64,000 bases of DNA from Nocardia rhamnosiphila NBRC 108938 (GCF_000720425.1 NZ_JOAJ01000010.1:248001-312000); one strand, 5' to 3'; counted from the stretch's first letter, positions 26,519 to 34,815 are shown. Program-made: numbers and translations. Notes: generated by a model not told the origin, from the sequence alone.

Positions 26519-27877
26519 GTGGCAGCCAAGAGCAAGGGTGCACCCAACCTCTACGGATCGTTCGTCAACTCCGCGCCGGGCGGGTTCCTCGCGAACAAGC
26601 TGGGCCTGCCGAAACCGGAGAAGTTGCGGCGCTACGTGGCCGGCGAGCCGCCGCTACCCGGACCGGTGCTGCTGGGCGGTAAGGGCCGGGTCGCCGAACC
26701 GCTGCGGGCGCTGCTGGCCGAGGACTACACCTTCGCCGATTCCCTCACCACCGGCACCAAATACGGCGCGCTGGTCTTCGACGCCACCGGTATCGGCAGC
26801 ATCGAGGATCTGTCTCAGCTCTTCGAGTTCTTCCAGCCGGCGATGCGCAGTATCGCGCCGTCGGGCCGGGTCCTGGTCATCGGCACCACCCCCGAACTCG
26901 CCGGCAGCGTGGACGGCCAGATCGCCCAGCGCGCGCTCGAGGGTTTCACCCGGTCGGTGGGCAAGGAGCTGCTGCGCGGCGCCACCGCGCAGCTGGTGTA
27001 CCTGCACCCCGACGCCTCCCCGGCGGCCACCGGTCTCGCCTCGACCCTGCGGTTCGTGCTGTCCGCCAAATCGGCGTTCGTGGACGGTCAGGTGATCCGT
27101 GTCGGTAAGGACGACGCGGTCGCGCCCGCGAACTGGGACAAGCCGCTCGACGGCAAGGTCGCCGTGGTCACCGGTGCCGCCCGCGGGATCGGCGCCACCA
27201 TCGCCGAGGTCTTCGCCCGCGACGGCGCGAAGGTCATCGTCGCCGATATCCCGGCCGCCGGTGAGGCCCTTGCCGAGACCGCGAACAAGGTGGGCGCCAC
27301 CGCACTCGCGCTCGACGTCACCGCACCAGACGCCGCGCAGCGGCTCGCCGAATTCGCCACCGAACGTTTCGGCGGGATCGACATCATCGTGCACAACGCC
27401 GGGATCACCCGGGACAAACTGCTCGCGAATATGGACGAGGGCCGCTGGAACGCCGTCCTGAACGTGAATCTGGCCGCGCCGCACCGCATCACCCAGGGCC
27501 TGGTGGCCGCGGGCGCACTGAAGGAGGGCGGCCGCGTAGTGGATGTCTCGTCCATCGCGGGTATCGCCGGTAACCGCGGGCAGACCAACTACGGCGCCTC
27601 CAAGGCCGGCGTCATCGGCATGGTGAACGCCGAGGCCCCCGAACTGGCCGCGAAGGGCATCACCATCAACGCCGTGGCGCCCGGTTTCATCGAGACCGCC
27701 ATGACCGCCGCGATCCCGCTGGCCACCCGGGAGGGCGGCCGGCTGATGGCCTCCCTGAACCAGGGCGGCCAGACCGTGGACGTCGCCGAAACCATCGCCT
27801 ACTTCGCCAGCCCGGCCTCGAACGCGGTGAACGGCAATATCGTCCGGGTCTGCGGCCAGAGCATGATCGGCGCGTGA
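26519..27877 (+). CDS. fabG4: 3-oxoacyl-ACP/CoA reductase FabG4 (long SDR)
   Basis: 452 residues from the GTG at 26519 ([20 protein letters not shown]). Like mycobacterial FabG4 it has an N-terminal flavodoxin-like domain of about 200 residues before the short-chain dehydrogenase domain. Cofactor motif [17 protein letters not shown] (TGxxxGIG at 218-225), [10 protein letters not shown], catalytic Ser near 344, Tyr358 and Lys362 (YGASKAG). It reduces 3-ketoacyl-CoA, in mycobacteria with NADH preference, acting with the HtdX dehydratase downstream. Its stop overlaps the htdX start, so translation is coupled. Expression is probably under the TetR-type operator at 26434. Confidence 0.96.
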   Translation: MAAKSKGAPNLYGSFVNSAPGGFLANKLGLPKPEKLRRYVAGEPPLPGPVLLGGKGRVAEPLRALLAEDYTFADSLTTGTKYGALVFDATGIGSIEDLSQLFEFFQPAMRSIAPSGRVLVIGTTPELAGSVDGQIAQRALEGFTRSVGKELLRGATAQLVYLHPDASPAATGLASTLRFVLSAKSAFVDGQVIRVGKDDAVAPANWDKPLDGKVAVVTGAARGIGATIAEVFARDGAKVIVADIPAAGEALAETANKVGATALALDVTAPDAAQRLAEFATERFGGIDIIVHNAGITRDKLLANMDEGRWNAVLNVNLAAPHRITQGLVAAGALKEGGRVVDVSSIAGIAGNRGQTNYGASKAGVIGMVNAEAPELAAKGITINAVAPGFIETAMTAAIPLATREGGRLMASLNQGGQTVDVAETIAYFASPASNAVNGNIVRVCGQSMIGA

Positions 27878-28737
27878 TGACCGAGACCATCACCCTCGAC
27901 GCACCGCCGAAGAACGGCGGCCTGTACGCACAGGCCGTACTCGGCGCGATACCGCTGGTCTCGGCGCGGAAATCCGACATCCCGGACCGGGCCGTCCGGC
28001 TCGACGGCTACCGGGTCGACCCGGATCACCTGGCGGCCTACTGCGCGGCCACCGGGCTGCGTTTCGGTGACACCCTGCCGCTCACCTACCCGTTCATCAT
28101 CACCTTCCCGCTGGTGATGAAACTCGTGGTGCAGCGCGACTTCCCGTTCGTGGCGGTCGGCGCGGTGCACGCGGAGAACCTCATCGAACGCACCCGCGAG
28201 ATCTCGGTGAGCGAACCGCTCGATATCACCGCGCATATCGAGAACCTGCGGGAACACCCCAAGGGCCTGCTGGTCGACGCGATCAGCGAGATCCGGGTGG
28301 GCCGGGAACTGGTGTGGCGGCAGGTCACCACCTTCCTGCACCAGCAGAAGACCTCGCTCTCGGGCGGCCCCAAGCCCGAACCGAAACCCGACGAGGTGCC
28401 GCCGCCCCCGCTGCGGACGTGGAAGGTGGACCAGAAGACGATCACCCGCTACGCGAACGCCTCCGGTGATCAGAACCCGATCCACACCTCGGCATTGGGT
28501 GCCAAGGCCTTCGGTTTCCCCCGGGCGATCGCGCACGGGATGTGGTCGGCGGCAACGATCCTCGCCACGGTCGAGGGCCGGGTCCCCGACAAGGTCTCCT
28601 ACGCGGTCAAATTCGGCAAACCGATCCTGCTGCCGTCCACCGTGAACGTGTACGCCGATCAGGTCGAGCAGGGGTGGGATCTGGCCCTGAAGCATCCGAA
28701 GAAGGGCTATCCGCACCTCACCGCAACACTGCGCTGA
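27877..28737 (+). CDS. htdX: 3-hydroxyacyl-CoA/ACP dehydratase HtdX (MaoC-like)
   Basis: 286 residues from the ATG at 27877, which overlaps the fabG4 stop by one base (TGATG); a GTG three bases earlier is also possible. It is a double hotdog: the degenerate N-terminal half covers about 1-155, a Pro-rich linker (PKPEPKPDEVPPPP) follows, and the catalytic half carries the hydratase-2 motif RYANASGDQNPIHTS with Asp198, Asn200 and His203. It hydrates or dehydrates (R)-3-hydroxyacyl thioesters, completing the FabG4/FadA2 module. A fragment of a second htdX-like 3' end lies about 235 bp downstream. Confidence 0.95.
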   Translation: MTETITLDAPPKNGGLYAQAVLGAIPLVSARKSDIPDRAVRLDGYRVDPDHLAAYCAATGLRFGDTLPLTYPFIITFPLVMKLVVQRDFPFVAVGAVHAENLIERTREISVSEPLDITAHIENLREHPKGLLVDAISEIRVGRELVWRQVTTFLHQQKTSLSGGPKPEPKPDEVPPPPLRTWKVDQKTITRYANASGDQNPIHTSALGAKAFGFPRAIAHGMWSAATILATVEGRVPDKVSYAVKFGKPILLPSTVNVYADQVEQGWDLALKHPKKGYPHLTATLR

Positions 28738-28755
28738 AGTAGCGGCCCACTCGAT

Positions 28756-28790
28756 GAAACCCCGCTCCGAACTCTTCGGGGCGGGGTTTC
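28756..28790 (+). terminator. Strong terminator after htdX
   Basis: Arms GAAACCCCGCTCCGAA (28756-28771) and 28775-28790 pair over 16 positions with one G-T wobble and a 3-base loop, followed by tatatct. It ends the fabG4-htdX operon. Confidence 0.85.
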
Positions 28791-28827
28791 TATATCTGCC
28801 TACGAGCCATTTGACCTGGTCAGCGAT

Positions 28828-28860
28828 ACTATCATCAATGAAACTATCATCCATGATAGT
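28828..28860. promoter_or_regulatory. Orphan palindromic operator (ACTATCAT repeats)
   Basis: ACTATCATCCATGATAGT at 28843-28860 is an inverted repeat with 8-base arms and a 2-base centre; a third ACTATCAT lies 15 bp upstream at 28828-28835. This layout is typical of antitoxin promoters, but no intact gene starts from it, so it looks like the remains of a lost module. Confidence 0.5.
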
Positions 28861-28892
28861 AATCGGGGCCCAGAAACACCCGGCGGAACGAT

Positions 28893-29006
28893 CACCACCT
28901 CGGCATCGTGTTCGAAGAGTGCTGGATAGCGATCCGAGAGGGCTATCGGCACCTCACCGCCACACTGCGTTGAGGCGGCGGCCCACACGCGGGAACCCCG
29001 CTTCGG
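28893..29006. repeat. Island-edge debris: copy of an htdX 3' end plus a remnant of the 97-aa gene
   Basis: 28940-29006 repeats the last codons, stop and terminator start of htdX (28704-28770) with roughly 80 percent identity; it encodes GYRHLTATLR and a stop, against GYPHLTATLR in htdX. Just before it, about 27 bp at 28893 matches 30507 inside the 97-residue gene with one mismatch; on the minus strand both encode LFEHDAEVV. The segment therefore mixes a second htdX-like tail and a broken paralogue of an island gene, which marks a recombination boundary. Confidence 0.7.
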
Positions 29007-29043
29007 AGCGATCCGGGTCGCTGCGCGCTTCGCTACTCGGCTA

Positions 29044-29616
29044 TCACGCGGTCCGGAGCAGATCTACCGCTTCGTGCATTCCATACACATTGATCAGTGA
29101 GTCCAGTACCTGGTCGACAGTCACCGGTGGGTTTCTGCGCCGGCCCACAATCGCCTCGACTGCCCGGAGCGCGGTCTCGGGCGAAACAGCCACGGTGTCG
29201 GCAGCGAACTGCGCTGGTTTGATGATCTGGATGTGTTTCGGCACAGCCGAAGCCGGGAAATGACGCACGTTCTCGGTCACGAGGGCCCCGGCCCCGCCGA
29301 CAAGCGCGGCGGCGAGCACATGCTCGTCGTCGGGGTCTTGGAGACCGAAGGTGCCCTCGTGGGGCTCCCACCCTTTCACGAGGGCATCATCGAACGCCCC
29401 TTGCATCTGCAGGGTGAGCCGCTTCGCTCGCGCTGCGGCTTCTTCCGGGTCGACCTCGTACCTCTGGCCGAGCTTGATGGCCTCATGAGTCTCCAGCTCT
29501 TCGAGGATCGCGTCGGACCATAGCGGGCGATATAGGCCCTCGATCGCCAGCGACAGCAAAAAATCGCGCTGGAGGCTGGGCCACAGGACGCACGTATCCA
29601 AGAGGGCGGCGAACAT
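29044..29616 (-). CDS. PIN-domain toxin
   Basis: 190 residues from the ATG at 29616. N-terminal PIN domain: MFAALLDTCVLWPSL with Asp7, WSDAILEELETHE (Asp34, Glu39/40), QDPDDEHVLAAAL (Asp93, Asp95, Asp96) and ALVTENVRHFPAS. These acidic residues bind the metal of PIN ribonucleases. At 190 residues it is longer than classic VapC (about 130) and fits the larger HTH-partnered PIN toxins; the extra C-terminal part (VDQVLDSLINVYGMHEAV) is helical. It starts 12 bases after the stop of the HTH gene upstream, the usual antitoxin-first order. It probably cleaves RNA when free of its antitoxin. Confidence 0.86.
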   Translation of the reverse strand: MFAALLDTCVLWPSLQRDFLLSLAIEGLYRPLWSDAILEELETHEAIKLGQRYEVDPEEAAARAKRLTLQMQGAFDDALVKGWEPHEGTFGLQDPDDEHVLAAALVGGAGALVTENVRHFPASAVPKHIQIIKPAQFAADTVAVSPETALRAVEAIVGRRRNPPVTVDQVLDSLINVYGMHEAVDLLRTA

Positions 29617-29628
29617 GCCGGGATTATT

Positions 29629-30168
29629 TCAGCCCTTGGCTTTTCGGCGTCGCTCGGCAACGAGATGGCGGACCTCGCGCAGCTGCTCACGCACCTTCGC
29701 TGGGTCTTCTTCGGCGTCGATGTCGACTCCCATCGCCGCCAACGCGTCGTATTGCCCCTGACGCCGTGCCTCTCGGTATGTCAGGACGTCGTCCAGGCGG
29801 AGCCGGTGACGTGTGCCTACACGTTCGGCAGGCAGCTCCTGTTTGTCGATGAGCCGGATCACGGTCGGTCGACTGACACCGAGGAGGTCGGCTGCCTGCT
29901 GCGAGGTCAGCGTCATGCTGTGCGGTGCCACGGTGACGGCTTTGCCTGCCATCAGGGCGGCCACGATTTGTTTGAGAGCCTGGTGGACTTCCGCTGGGAG
30001 TTCGATCCGATCGTGCTCGTCGACACCGACCAGCGCATAGCTGGGGTTCGGCTTGGAGCCGGAGTCCCTCAGCCGCTCATGAGCAGCAAGGAAGCTGAAC
30101 ACGGACGTGAGGCTCTCGCGGTCCTCGTCCGGTATGAACGTCCTTTCCTCCAACGCTCGCGCAGTCAC
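29629..30168 (-). CDS. Excisionase-type HTH antitoxin, partner of the PIN toxin
   Basis: 179 residues from the GTG at 30168, chosen because AGGAGG lies at 30174-30180. The N-terminal part may bind the toxin or dimerise; the MerR/excisionase-type helix-turn-helix is at about 86-125 (LTSQQAADLLGVSRPTVIRL, then LPAERVGTRHRLRLDDVLTY). The C-terminus is charged and helical. A perfect 13-bp inverted repeat overlies the promoter just upstream, so the pair is probably autorepressed. Expected role: to neutralise the PIN protein encoded 12 bases downstream. Confidence 0.85.
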   Translation of the reverse strand: MTARALEERTFIPDEDRESLTSVFSFLAAHERLRDSGSKPNPSYALVGVDEHDRIELPAEVHQALKQIVAALMAGKAVTVAPHSMTLTSQQAADLLGVSRPTVIRLIDKQELPAERVGTRHRLRLDDVLTYREARRQGQYDALAAMGVDIDAEEDPAKVREQLREVRHLVAERRRKAKG

Positions 30169-30185
30169 GCGACACCTCCTCAAAT

Positions 30186-30215
30186 GAACGTTCCGAAAGT
30201 AATTTCGGAACGTTC
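30186..30215. promoter_or_regulatory. Operator of the PIN/HTH toxin-antitoxin operon
   Basis: Arms GAACGTTCCGAAA (30186-30198) and TTTCGGAACGTTC (30203-30215) are perfect with 4 bases between. It begins 18 bp upstream of the antitoxin start codon, overlapping the expected promoter. Confidence 0.85.
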
Positions 30216-30401
30216 GAATAGTGTGTCACGTCTCGGCTGAATATGTCGAGCAGAGTCCGGTCACACGCCGATATCGAATCGGTGCGACCCAACCACGACA
30301 GACCAGGGGTTATAGGCATCATGGCTCCGGGCCTTGGTCCCGGTCTCAGGCCTGTTCGGCGGATCTCCCTGCTCGATCAGGGGTCGAGACTGTTGATACT
30401 G

Positions 30402-30695
30402 TCACCGAAGCCAACCACCGTCGGCGGCGAGGATATCGGCCAGTCCGCTCACTGCCAGCCAACATCGCTCGGCCCGGATCTCGGCCGCGCTGAGATGCGG
30501 AAGAACCACCACCTCGGCATCGTGCTCGAAGAGGTGCTGAACGGCGATCAGCGTCGCCAGTTTCGGCGCCGAGGGTGCGGTGATCGTGAACACCACCTTC
30601 AAGTGATGACGAGCGACGAGGCCGTCCAGATCAGGCGTGTCGGTGTTGTACCTGCCCACAACGACCGCGCGTCGTCGCCGATCCTCGGTGGTCAC
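30402..30695 (-). CDS. Hypothetical protein, fourth gene of a small overlapping operon
   Basis: 97 residues from the GTG at 30695, which overlaps the upstream stop (GTGA). It contains AVVVGRYNTDTPDLDGLV and LIAVQHLFEHDAEVVVLPHL, a rhythm faintly like the catalytic core of serine recombinases, but the catalytic Ser and Arg pattern is absent, so I do not assign it. A broken copy of its central region occurs at the island edge (28893), suggesting the family moves with mobile DNA. Confidence 0.65.
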   Translation of the reverse strand: MTTEDRRRRAVVVGRYNTDTPDLDGLVARHHLKVVFTITAPSAPKLATLIAVQHLFEHDAEVVVLPHLSAAEIRAERCWLAVSGLADILAADGGWLR

Positions 30696-31165
30696 GACCG
30701 ACTCTCCCTACCGACCGAGCATTCACGGATCGCCGCGACCAGCGCCATCCCCGAGGGCTGCGTCCCGGTGACGCGGGGTTGCGTTACCCAGGTGCGGAAG
30801 GCCTCGCTACGTCGGGACGGCGAGGGCAACACGATGGTGCCGCTCCGTACCACCGACACGTTGAGGCGGAACATTTCGGCGAAAAGCATGGTCTCGTCGG
30901 GGATGTCAGGAGTGATCAGAAACGTCCACCGGCCTGAACGGGGATGCGAGATCACCGGCCCTGAAAGTAGGCCACGCCCGAGCAGCGAGCGATGTGCCGC
31001 CGCACCCAACTCGGCGGGCATCGTGACTGCACCGAGGTGAGGCCCGGCCGCGACGACGATCCTTTCTGTTTCTGGCTGCACCACTGCCGCCAGTCCGCAC
31101 GAGCGGTAGAAGGCGCATCGGGTCGTGGGCGTATCTCCGCAGTGAGCACCTGCTTTCTCATTCAT
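30692..31165 (-). CDS. Hypothetical protein, third gene of the overlapping operon
   Basis: 157 residues from the ATG at 31165, overlapping the upstream stop by 8 bases. Features: a Cys-rich start (AHCGDTPTTRCAFYRSCG), then GPHLGAVTMPAELG, GPVISHPRSGRWTFLITPD and GTIVLPSPSRRSEAFRTWVTQP. The HPRSGRWTFL...LPSP pattern recalls small actinobacterial proteins related to bifunctional primase/polymerase N-terminal regions found in integrative elements. This is a weak impression and no activity is claimed. It is coupled to the 97-residue gene downstream. Confidence 0.7.
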   Translation of the reverse strand: MNEKAGAHCGDTPTTRCAFYRSCGLAAVVQPETERIVVAAGPHLGAVTMPAELGAAAHRSLLGRGLLSGPVISHPRSGRWTFLITPDIPDETMLFAEMFRLNVSVVRSGTIVLPSPSRRSEAFRTWVTQPRVTGTQPSGMALVAAIRECSVGRESRS

Positions 31166-31463
31166 GACGAAGCGCCCTTGGGTTCGGCGGCAAGGGCGTG
31201 ACAGGCGCGGAGAGCAGCGAGACTCTGATCGTTGTGTGGTTCGCGATACCGGTGCGCTCCGCACCGGAATGCCGAGATGGTGCCTGTTCCAGCAGGTTCG
31301 GAGTCACATCTATAAGCGGTCTGCTCCGCAAGGCGGAAACAGTCGCGGCGAATTCGGCACGTACGCGCGCGGTTCGCTCGTTGGTCGGCTGAGGTATGTA
31401 ATCGGTAGGCGCCGACCGAAGACGCGCGGCGATTCGATACAGAACCGCGTTATCAGCAGACAC
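31158..31463 (-). CDS. Hypothetical protein, second gene of the overlapping operon
   Basis: About 101 residues from a GTG at 31463 that overlaps the end of the first gene by 11 bases; a longer start at 31490 is possible. It is rich in Arg, Pro and Ala (IAARLRSAPTDYIPQP, VRAEFAATVSALRSRP), with no recognised domain or membrane segment. The chain of overlaps with genes on both sides is the main reason to call it real. Confidence 0.5.
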   Translation of the reverse strand: MSADNAVLYRIAARLRSAPTDYIPQPTNERTARVRAEFAATVSALRSRPLIDVTPNLLEQAPSRHSGAERTGIANHTTIRVSLLSAPVTPLPPNPRALRHE

Positions 31464-31701
31464 GCCACACCTCGGCCGGATGTGCGGCACGCCACCGGGC
31501 GATCACACCGTCTACCTCGCGTTGCGCGGTAGGTTGCTCGGCGGCAGTCGGCGTATCACGGGCGCGAACGTCCTGGGCACATGCGCGGTCGTGGCTTTCG
31601 CTCTCACTCCACAGGTGCAGCGTCGTGGACATCGCCTGGTTGGTCGTCGGCCTCGGTGGCAACGGCGGGGTCGGGGTTCTCTCATTGCGCTCGCGATGCA
31701 T
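31453..31701 (-). CDS. Hypothetical protein, first gene of the overlapping operon
   Basis: 82 residues from the ATG at 31701 with AGGAGG 5 bases upstream, a strong start. Sequence: MHRERNERTPTPPLPP, then a polar helical part ending REVDGVIARWRAAHPAEVWRVC. No family recognised. It is transcribed divergently from the XRE-TPR regulator, across two copies of a 12-bp palindrome. Confidence 0.65.
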   Translation of the reverse strand: MHRERNERTPTPPLPPRPTTNQAMSTTLHLWSESESHDRACAQDVRARDTPTAAEQPTAQREVDGVIARWRAAHPAEVWRVC

Positions 31702-31731
31702 GGTGCCTCCTGACGGATCTCGGTTGACCGG

Positions 31732-31816
31732 CACCCGGCGCCGGGGCCTTCCCTCGGCCGGCGATATACGTCGCCGTTTCGACCGTTGATCTCTGTATTC
31801 ACCCGGCGCCGGGGCC
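31732..31816. promoter_or_regulatory. Paired 17-bp direct repeats with CCCGGCGCCGGG core between divergent operons
   Basis: CACCCGGCGCCGGGGCC occurs identically at 31732-31748 and 31800-31816, 68 bp apart. Each holds the 12-bp palindrome CCCGGCGCCGGG (31734-31745, 31802-31813). They lie in the 220-bp gap between the small overlapping operon and the XRE-TPR gene and are probably binding sites for that regulator. Confidence 0.65.
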
Positions 31817-31921
31817 GCTTTCAGCGTCACGCACCCGAAGCTGCTGTAGGAGCCTCGAAAAGCCCACGGAGGGAATACGCTTCGGATAACGAGTACGTTG
31901 ACCGCTGCTCCGAGGGGTGGA

Positions 31922-33241
31922 ATGACTGTCAGCAGATGGACGAGCATGGAAGTGCGGGCACTCCGCGTGGCCGCGCTCCGCGAAACTCAAGAGGAGTTCG
32001 CCGAACGCGCCGGGTACATGCTCCCGACCATCAAGAAATGGCACCGGGCGACATGGGACAAGCCGGTACGGGGTCGTTCCGCCGAAGCACTCGACACAAT
32101 GCTGCGCGAGTTGGACGATGAGCAACGTGCCCGGTTCGATACAGAGACCGCAGCCGTGGGTGGCCCGATACCTCGTGGCGCCGAGGTCGTGGGCCGGCCG
32201 GGCATGGCACTCGGGACGTATGCGTGGGAAGTCGACAGTGATGTGAGACGTCGTGAATTCGGAAAGCTGGCCACTGCGGTAACCGCGTCCGCGGTTGGTT
32301 GGTCGTGCGGGGACCATATCGGAGCGGCGGACGCGCAGCGACTGCTGGCGGCTGTCGACGAACTGTATGAACGAGACCAGCAAATGGGTGGCGGTGCCCT
32401 GGTCCAATTCGCGCTCGAACAGCTGGCATACGCCAAGCACACTCTCGACACAGCAAGCTACGACACCGCAGCCGGCAACGCATTCGCCTCGGCCGCAGGC
32501 CATCTGGCTGTGCTCGCGGGCTGGTTGGCCTACGACTCCGACCTTCACCAGGTGGCACGGCGCTGCTACGCCGATGCACTCGCGCTGGCGAGCGAGGCAG
32601 GTGACGAGGACCTGATCGCTCAGATCTGCCTATGTGCGGCGAATCAGTCAATTGTGCTTGCGCGCAGCGGACAGAGCAGCCCTTACCACGCCCTGAAGTT
32701 GATCGACCGTGCCCGCACGCTGGCGCACGGCCGCCCGCCGGGCCGGATTCACGCTTTGATCGCTGGGCGGGAGGCTTCGGCACGCGGGTTGCTGGGTGAC
32801 CGGATCGGATTCGGTCGCGCGGTCGCCACCGCGTGGCGGGAAGTGGAACATGCCATCTGCTATGAGCCGCTGGAAGAGTGCCCACAACTGTTGCGGTTCG
32901 TGACACCTGCAGAGATCCGTGGGCTAGAGGCACGCGGTTACGGCGAGATCGGTGAGATCCGCAAAAGCATCGAACTACTCGATGCCTCGGCATCGGAGGA
33001 GGCAGGCACCCGCAATGCCGTGAACGATCGAGCGCACGCGGCGGTGGCGCATGTCCGCATGGGCGATATCCAGTCGGCCCTCGCCTTGGGGACGGCTGTA
33101 CTCACCGAACTGGAGAACGTCACGTCGGGCCGGACACTGCGAGTACTGGACCCGGTACGCACCGTCGACCATCCTGCGGCTGAAGAGTTCCGCGATCGGT
33201 TCGCGGCGCTGGAGAATGCCACACGTAAGGAAAGCGCATGA
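31922..33241 (+). CDS. XRE-family regulator with TPR-like helical C-terminus
   Basis: 439 residues from the ATG at 31922 with GAGGGGTGG upstream; a later Met within the HTH region is the alternative. The N-terminal helix-turn-helix is at about 10-42 (MEVRALRVAALRETQEEFAERAGYMLPTIKKW). The rest is helical repeats of TPR type (for example YDTAAGNAFASAAGHLAVLAG, DSDLHQVARRCYADALALAS), as in large actinobacterial regulators that sense peptides or proteins. Its stop overlaps the GNAT start (ATGA), so the two are coupled. It probably binds the paired palindromes upstream and regulates both directions. Confidence 0.85.
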   Translation: MTVSRWTSMEVRALRVAALRETQEEFAERAGYMLPTIKKWHRATWDKPVRGRSAEALDTMLRELDDEQRARFDTETAAVGGPIPRGAEVVGRPGMALGTYAWEVDSDVRRREFGKLATAVTASAVGWSCGDHIGAADAQRLLAAVDELYERDQQMGGGALVQFALEQLAYAKHTLDTASYDTAAGNAFASAAGHLAVLAGWLAYDSDLHQVARRCYADALALASEAGDEDLIAQICLCAANQSIVLARSGQSSPYHALKLIDRARTLAHGRPPGRIHALIAGREASARGLLGDRIGFGRAVATAWREVEHAICYEPLEECPQLLRFVTPAEIRGLEARGYGEIGEIRKSIELLDASASEEAGTRNAVNDRAHAAVAHVRMGDIQSALALGTAVLTELENVTSGRTLRVLDPVRTVDHPAAEEFRDRFAALENATRKESA

Positions 33242-33819
33242 TCGAACCGGAATTCCGGCGTTACTCCGCCGCCCATGCCCGCGAAATACGAGACATCGTC
33301 GAAGACATCTACCGGCGTTCCTACGTCGATGCGATCGCCTCGGGCGACCCGTTCGAATCCATTGCGGCATTTATGCACAGGTTCGATGCCTACACCGATC
33401 CCGCTCGCAACCGGGGGTTCGACCTGGTGGCGGCATATATCGACGGGGCACCGGCAGGGCAGACCTGGGGCTGGCCGCTGTCACCAGGCGCGGCGGGATG
33501 GGGCGGGCTGCACCTGGACGACGGCGGGCTGAATGACTCCGATCTGGAGGAGTTCACAATCGAGACTGGTGAACGAACCTTCGCTCTCTCGGAGATCATG
33601 GTGTGCGTCGAGTACACCGGGCGCGGACTCGCTCGCGCCTTGCACGACCAACTGTTGGCGGGTCGCCCCGAGCAGCGGGCGACGCTGCTCGTGAACCCGG
33701 GCAACGAGCGCGCTTACGCCCGGTATCGGAAGTGGGGGTGGTACCGGGTCGGTTGGCAACGTCCGGACTGGGATAACGCCCCAAGGTTCGATGTGCTGAT
33801 GCGAGACCTGCCGCTCTGA
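33238..33819 (+). CDS. GNAT-like N-acetyltransferase
   Basis: 193 residues; ATG overlaps the regulator's stop. The acetyl-CoA fold is visible in FALSEIMVCVEYTGRGLARALHDQLL, where the strand and the Gly-Arg-Gly-Leu-Ala loop match the pyrophosphate-binding motif A (normally R/Q-x-x-G-x-G/A), and in TLLVNPGNERAYARYRKWGW, the usual motif B end. The substrate is unknown. Fusion of its translation to an XRE-TPR regulator suggests it modifies a product of the divergent operon or a signal. Confidence 0.85.
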   Translation: MIEPEFRRYSAAHAREIRDIVEDIYRRSYVDAIASGDPFESIAAFMHRFDAYTDPARNRGFDLVAAYIDGAPAGQTWGWPLSPGAAGWGGLHLDDGGLNDSDLEEFTIETGERTFALSEIMVCVEYTGRGLARALHDQLLAGRPEQRATLLVNPGNERAYARYRKWGWYRVGWQRPDWDNAPRFDVLMRDLPL

Positions 33820-34815
33820 ACCGAGACAGCTCAACGAACAAATCATTCTGGGCGAGTGCGCGTTCCTATCGTTCCAGGCCCGCCAGCAGGTATGAAGGCG
33901 ATGACCTCGGGTTATCGCCAGCGGGAGAATTGGACCGCAGGGCGAACCGACTCCGGACCTTTCATTACGAGGGTCGAGCGGAGCTCCTGGCAGGACCTTT
34001 TGCGTGAGTGTCTGACCTGTCTGATGTGTCGGCCTGGTTTGTATTGGTGTCAGCGTTGGTGTCACGACTGGTGTCATCCAGGCACCAAGGCTGACCGACG
34101 TGGCAAGCACGGAAGACACGACCACTCCACACTGCCCGACTTGGACCGGTCCACGATCAGGGCGGTTCGCCCCTCCGGCAGCTCGAAGTGGACGGTGCGA
34201 CTGGCGCTGCTGTCGTCGGCGGCGTCGTCGACATGTCGTCACCGACCCACTTCACCCCCAGCTCGGGCGTGGCCCGAAACCATAGGTCACAAGGGTTGTT
34301 TGGCTGTTCGCCAGATATCCGGATGTGCTGGTGGCGGAGCAGCGCTTGTAGCGTGTGGTCCCGTTCTGGTCCCGCCCCCATAGACATTTAGCCATGTCTT
34401 ACATTGTCGCTACTTGGGCGTGGCGCCCTTTCGAAACATGACTTCGGGAAGGCCTCGGCGCATTGCGGACCGTCGGCTTAACACCACGCCGGGGCACCCT
34501 GGCTCTGCTGCAAAGATGCCGACGTTTGGCCGTCCGCTGGGACGTCGCTCCGACCTCCCCGCGATTCCTTGAGCTCGTGCGGCTTTGATGTGTCAGCGAA
34601 GGCTCCACAACCGATCCCGTTAGGAGCTCTAGTACCAAGTCGGCGCGCTCGGGTCAAGCTCATATATTTTATCAAAGGGGGCTTTGCCGCCAGACCTTTA
34701 AATTACCTGTGAGGGCTCCCAGCGGCTCTGGAATAATAAGCCCCCTGAACTCTCCTCGTGGATCTGTGGCCGAGGTTGCCGTTTCAGCGACGCCTATCTT
34801 TGCTGCAACGGCAAT
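33820..34815. other. 1-kb island segment without a supported gene; contains 12-bp-period repeats
   Basis: No frame here has a convincing start or domain. GGTGTCA occurs three times at exact 12-bp spacing (34046, 34058, 34070). GC content falls by eye from about 34380 rightward, where stretches such as tatattttatc appear, marking the transition into foreign DNA. The plus-strand frame at 33856 and minus-strand frames at 33481-34387 are probably fortuitous or decayed. Confidence 0.5.
34046..34076. repeat. Three GGTGTCA repeats at 12-bp period
   Basis: GGTGTCA at 34046-34052, 34058-34064 and 34070-34076; on the minus strand TGACACC three times, which in one frame reads Thr-Pro repeatedly. They could be protein-binding iterons or the C-terminal tail of a lost gene, for example an integrase. 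Confidence 0.5.

Noticed and set aside
30402..30695. Serine recombinase call for the 97-residue protein
   Set aside because: The alternating hydrophobic rhythm is suggestive but the catalytic Ser and conserved Arg residues are absent.
33481..34242. A 253-codon minus-strand frame containing the TGACACC repeats as an integrase gene
   Set aside because: It overlaps the well-supported GNAT gene, has no recombinase catalytic motif and no credible start; kept only as a speculation about a remnant tail.
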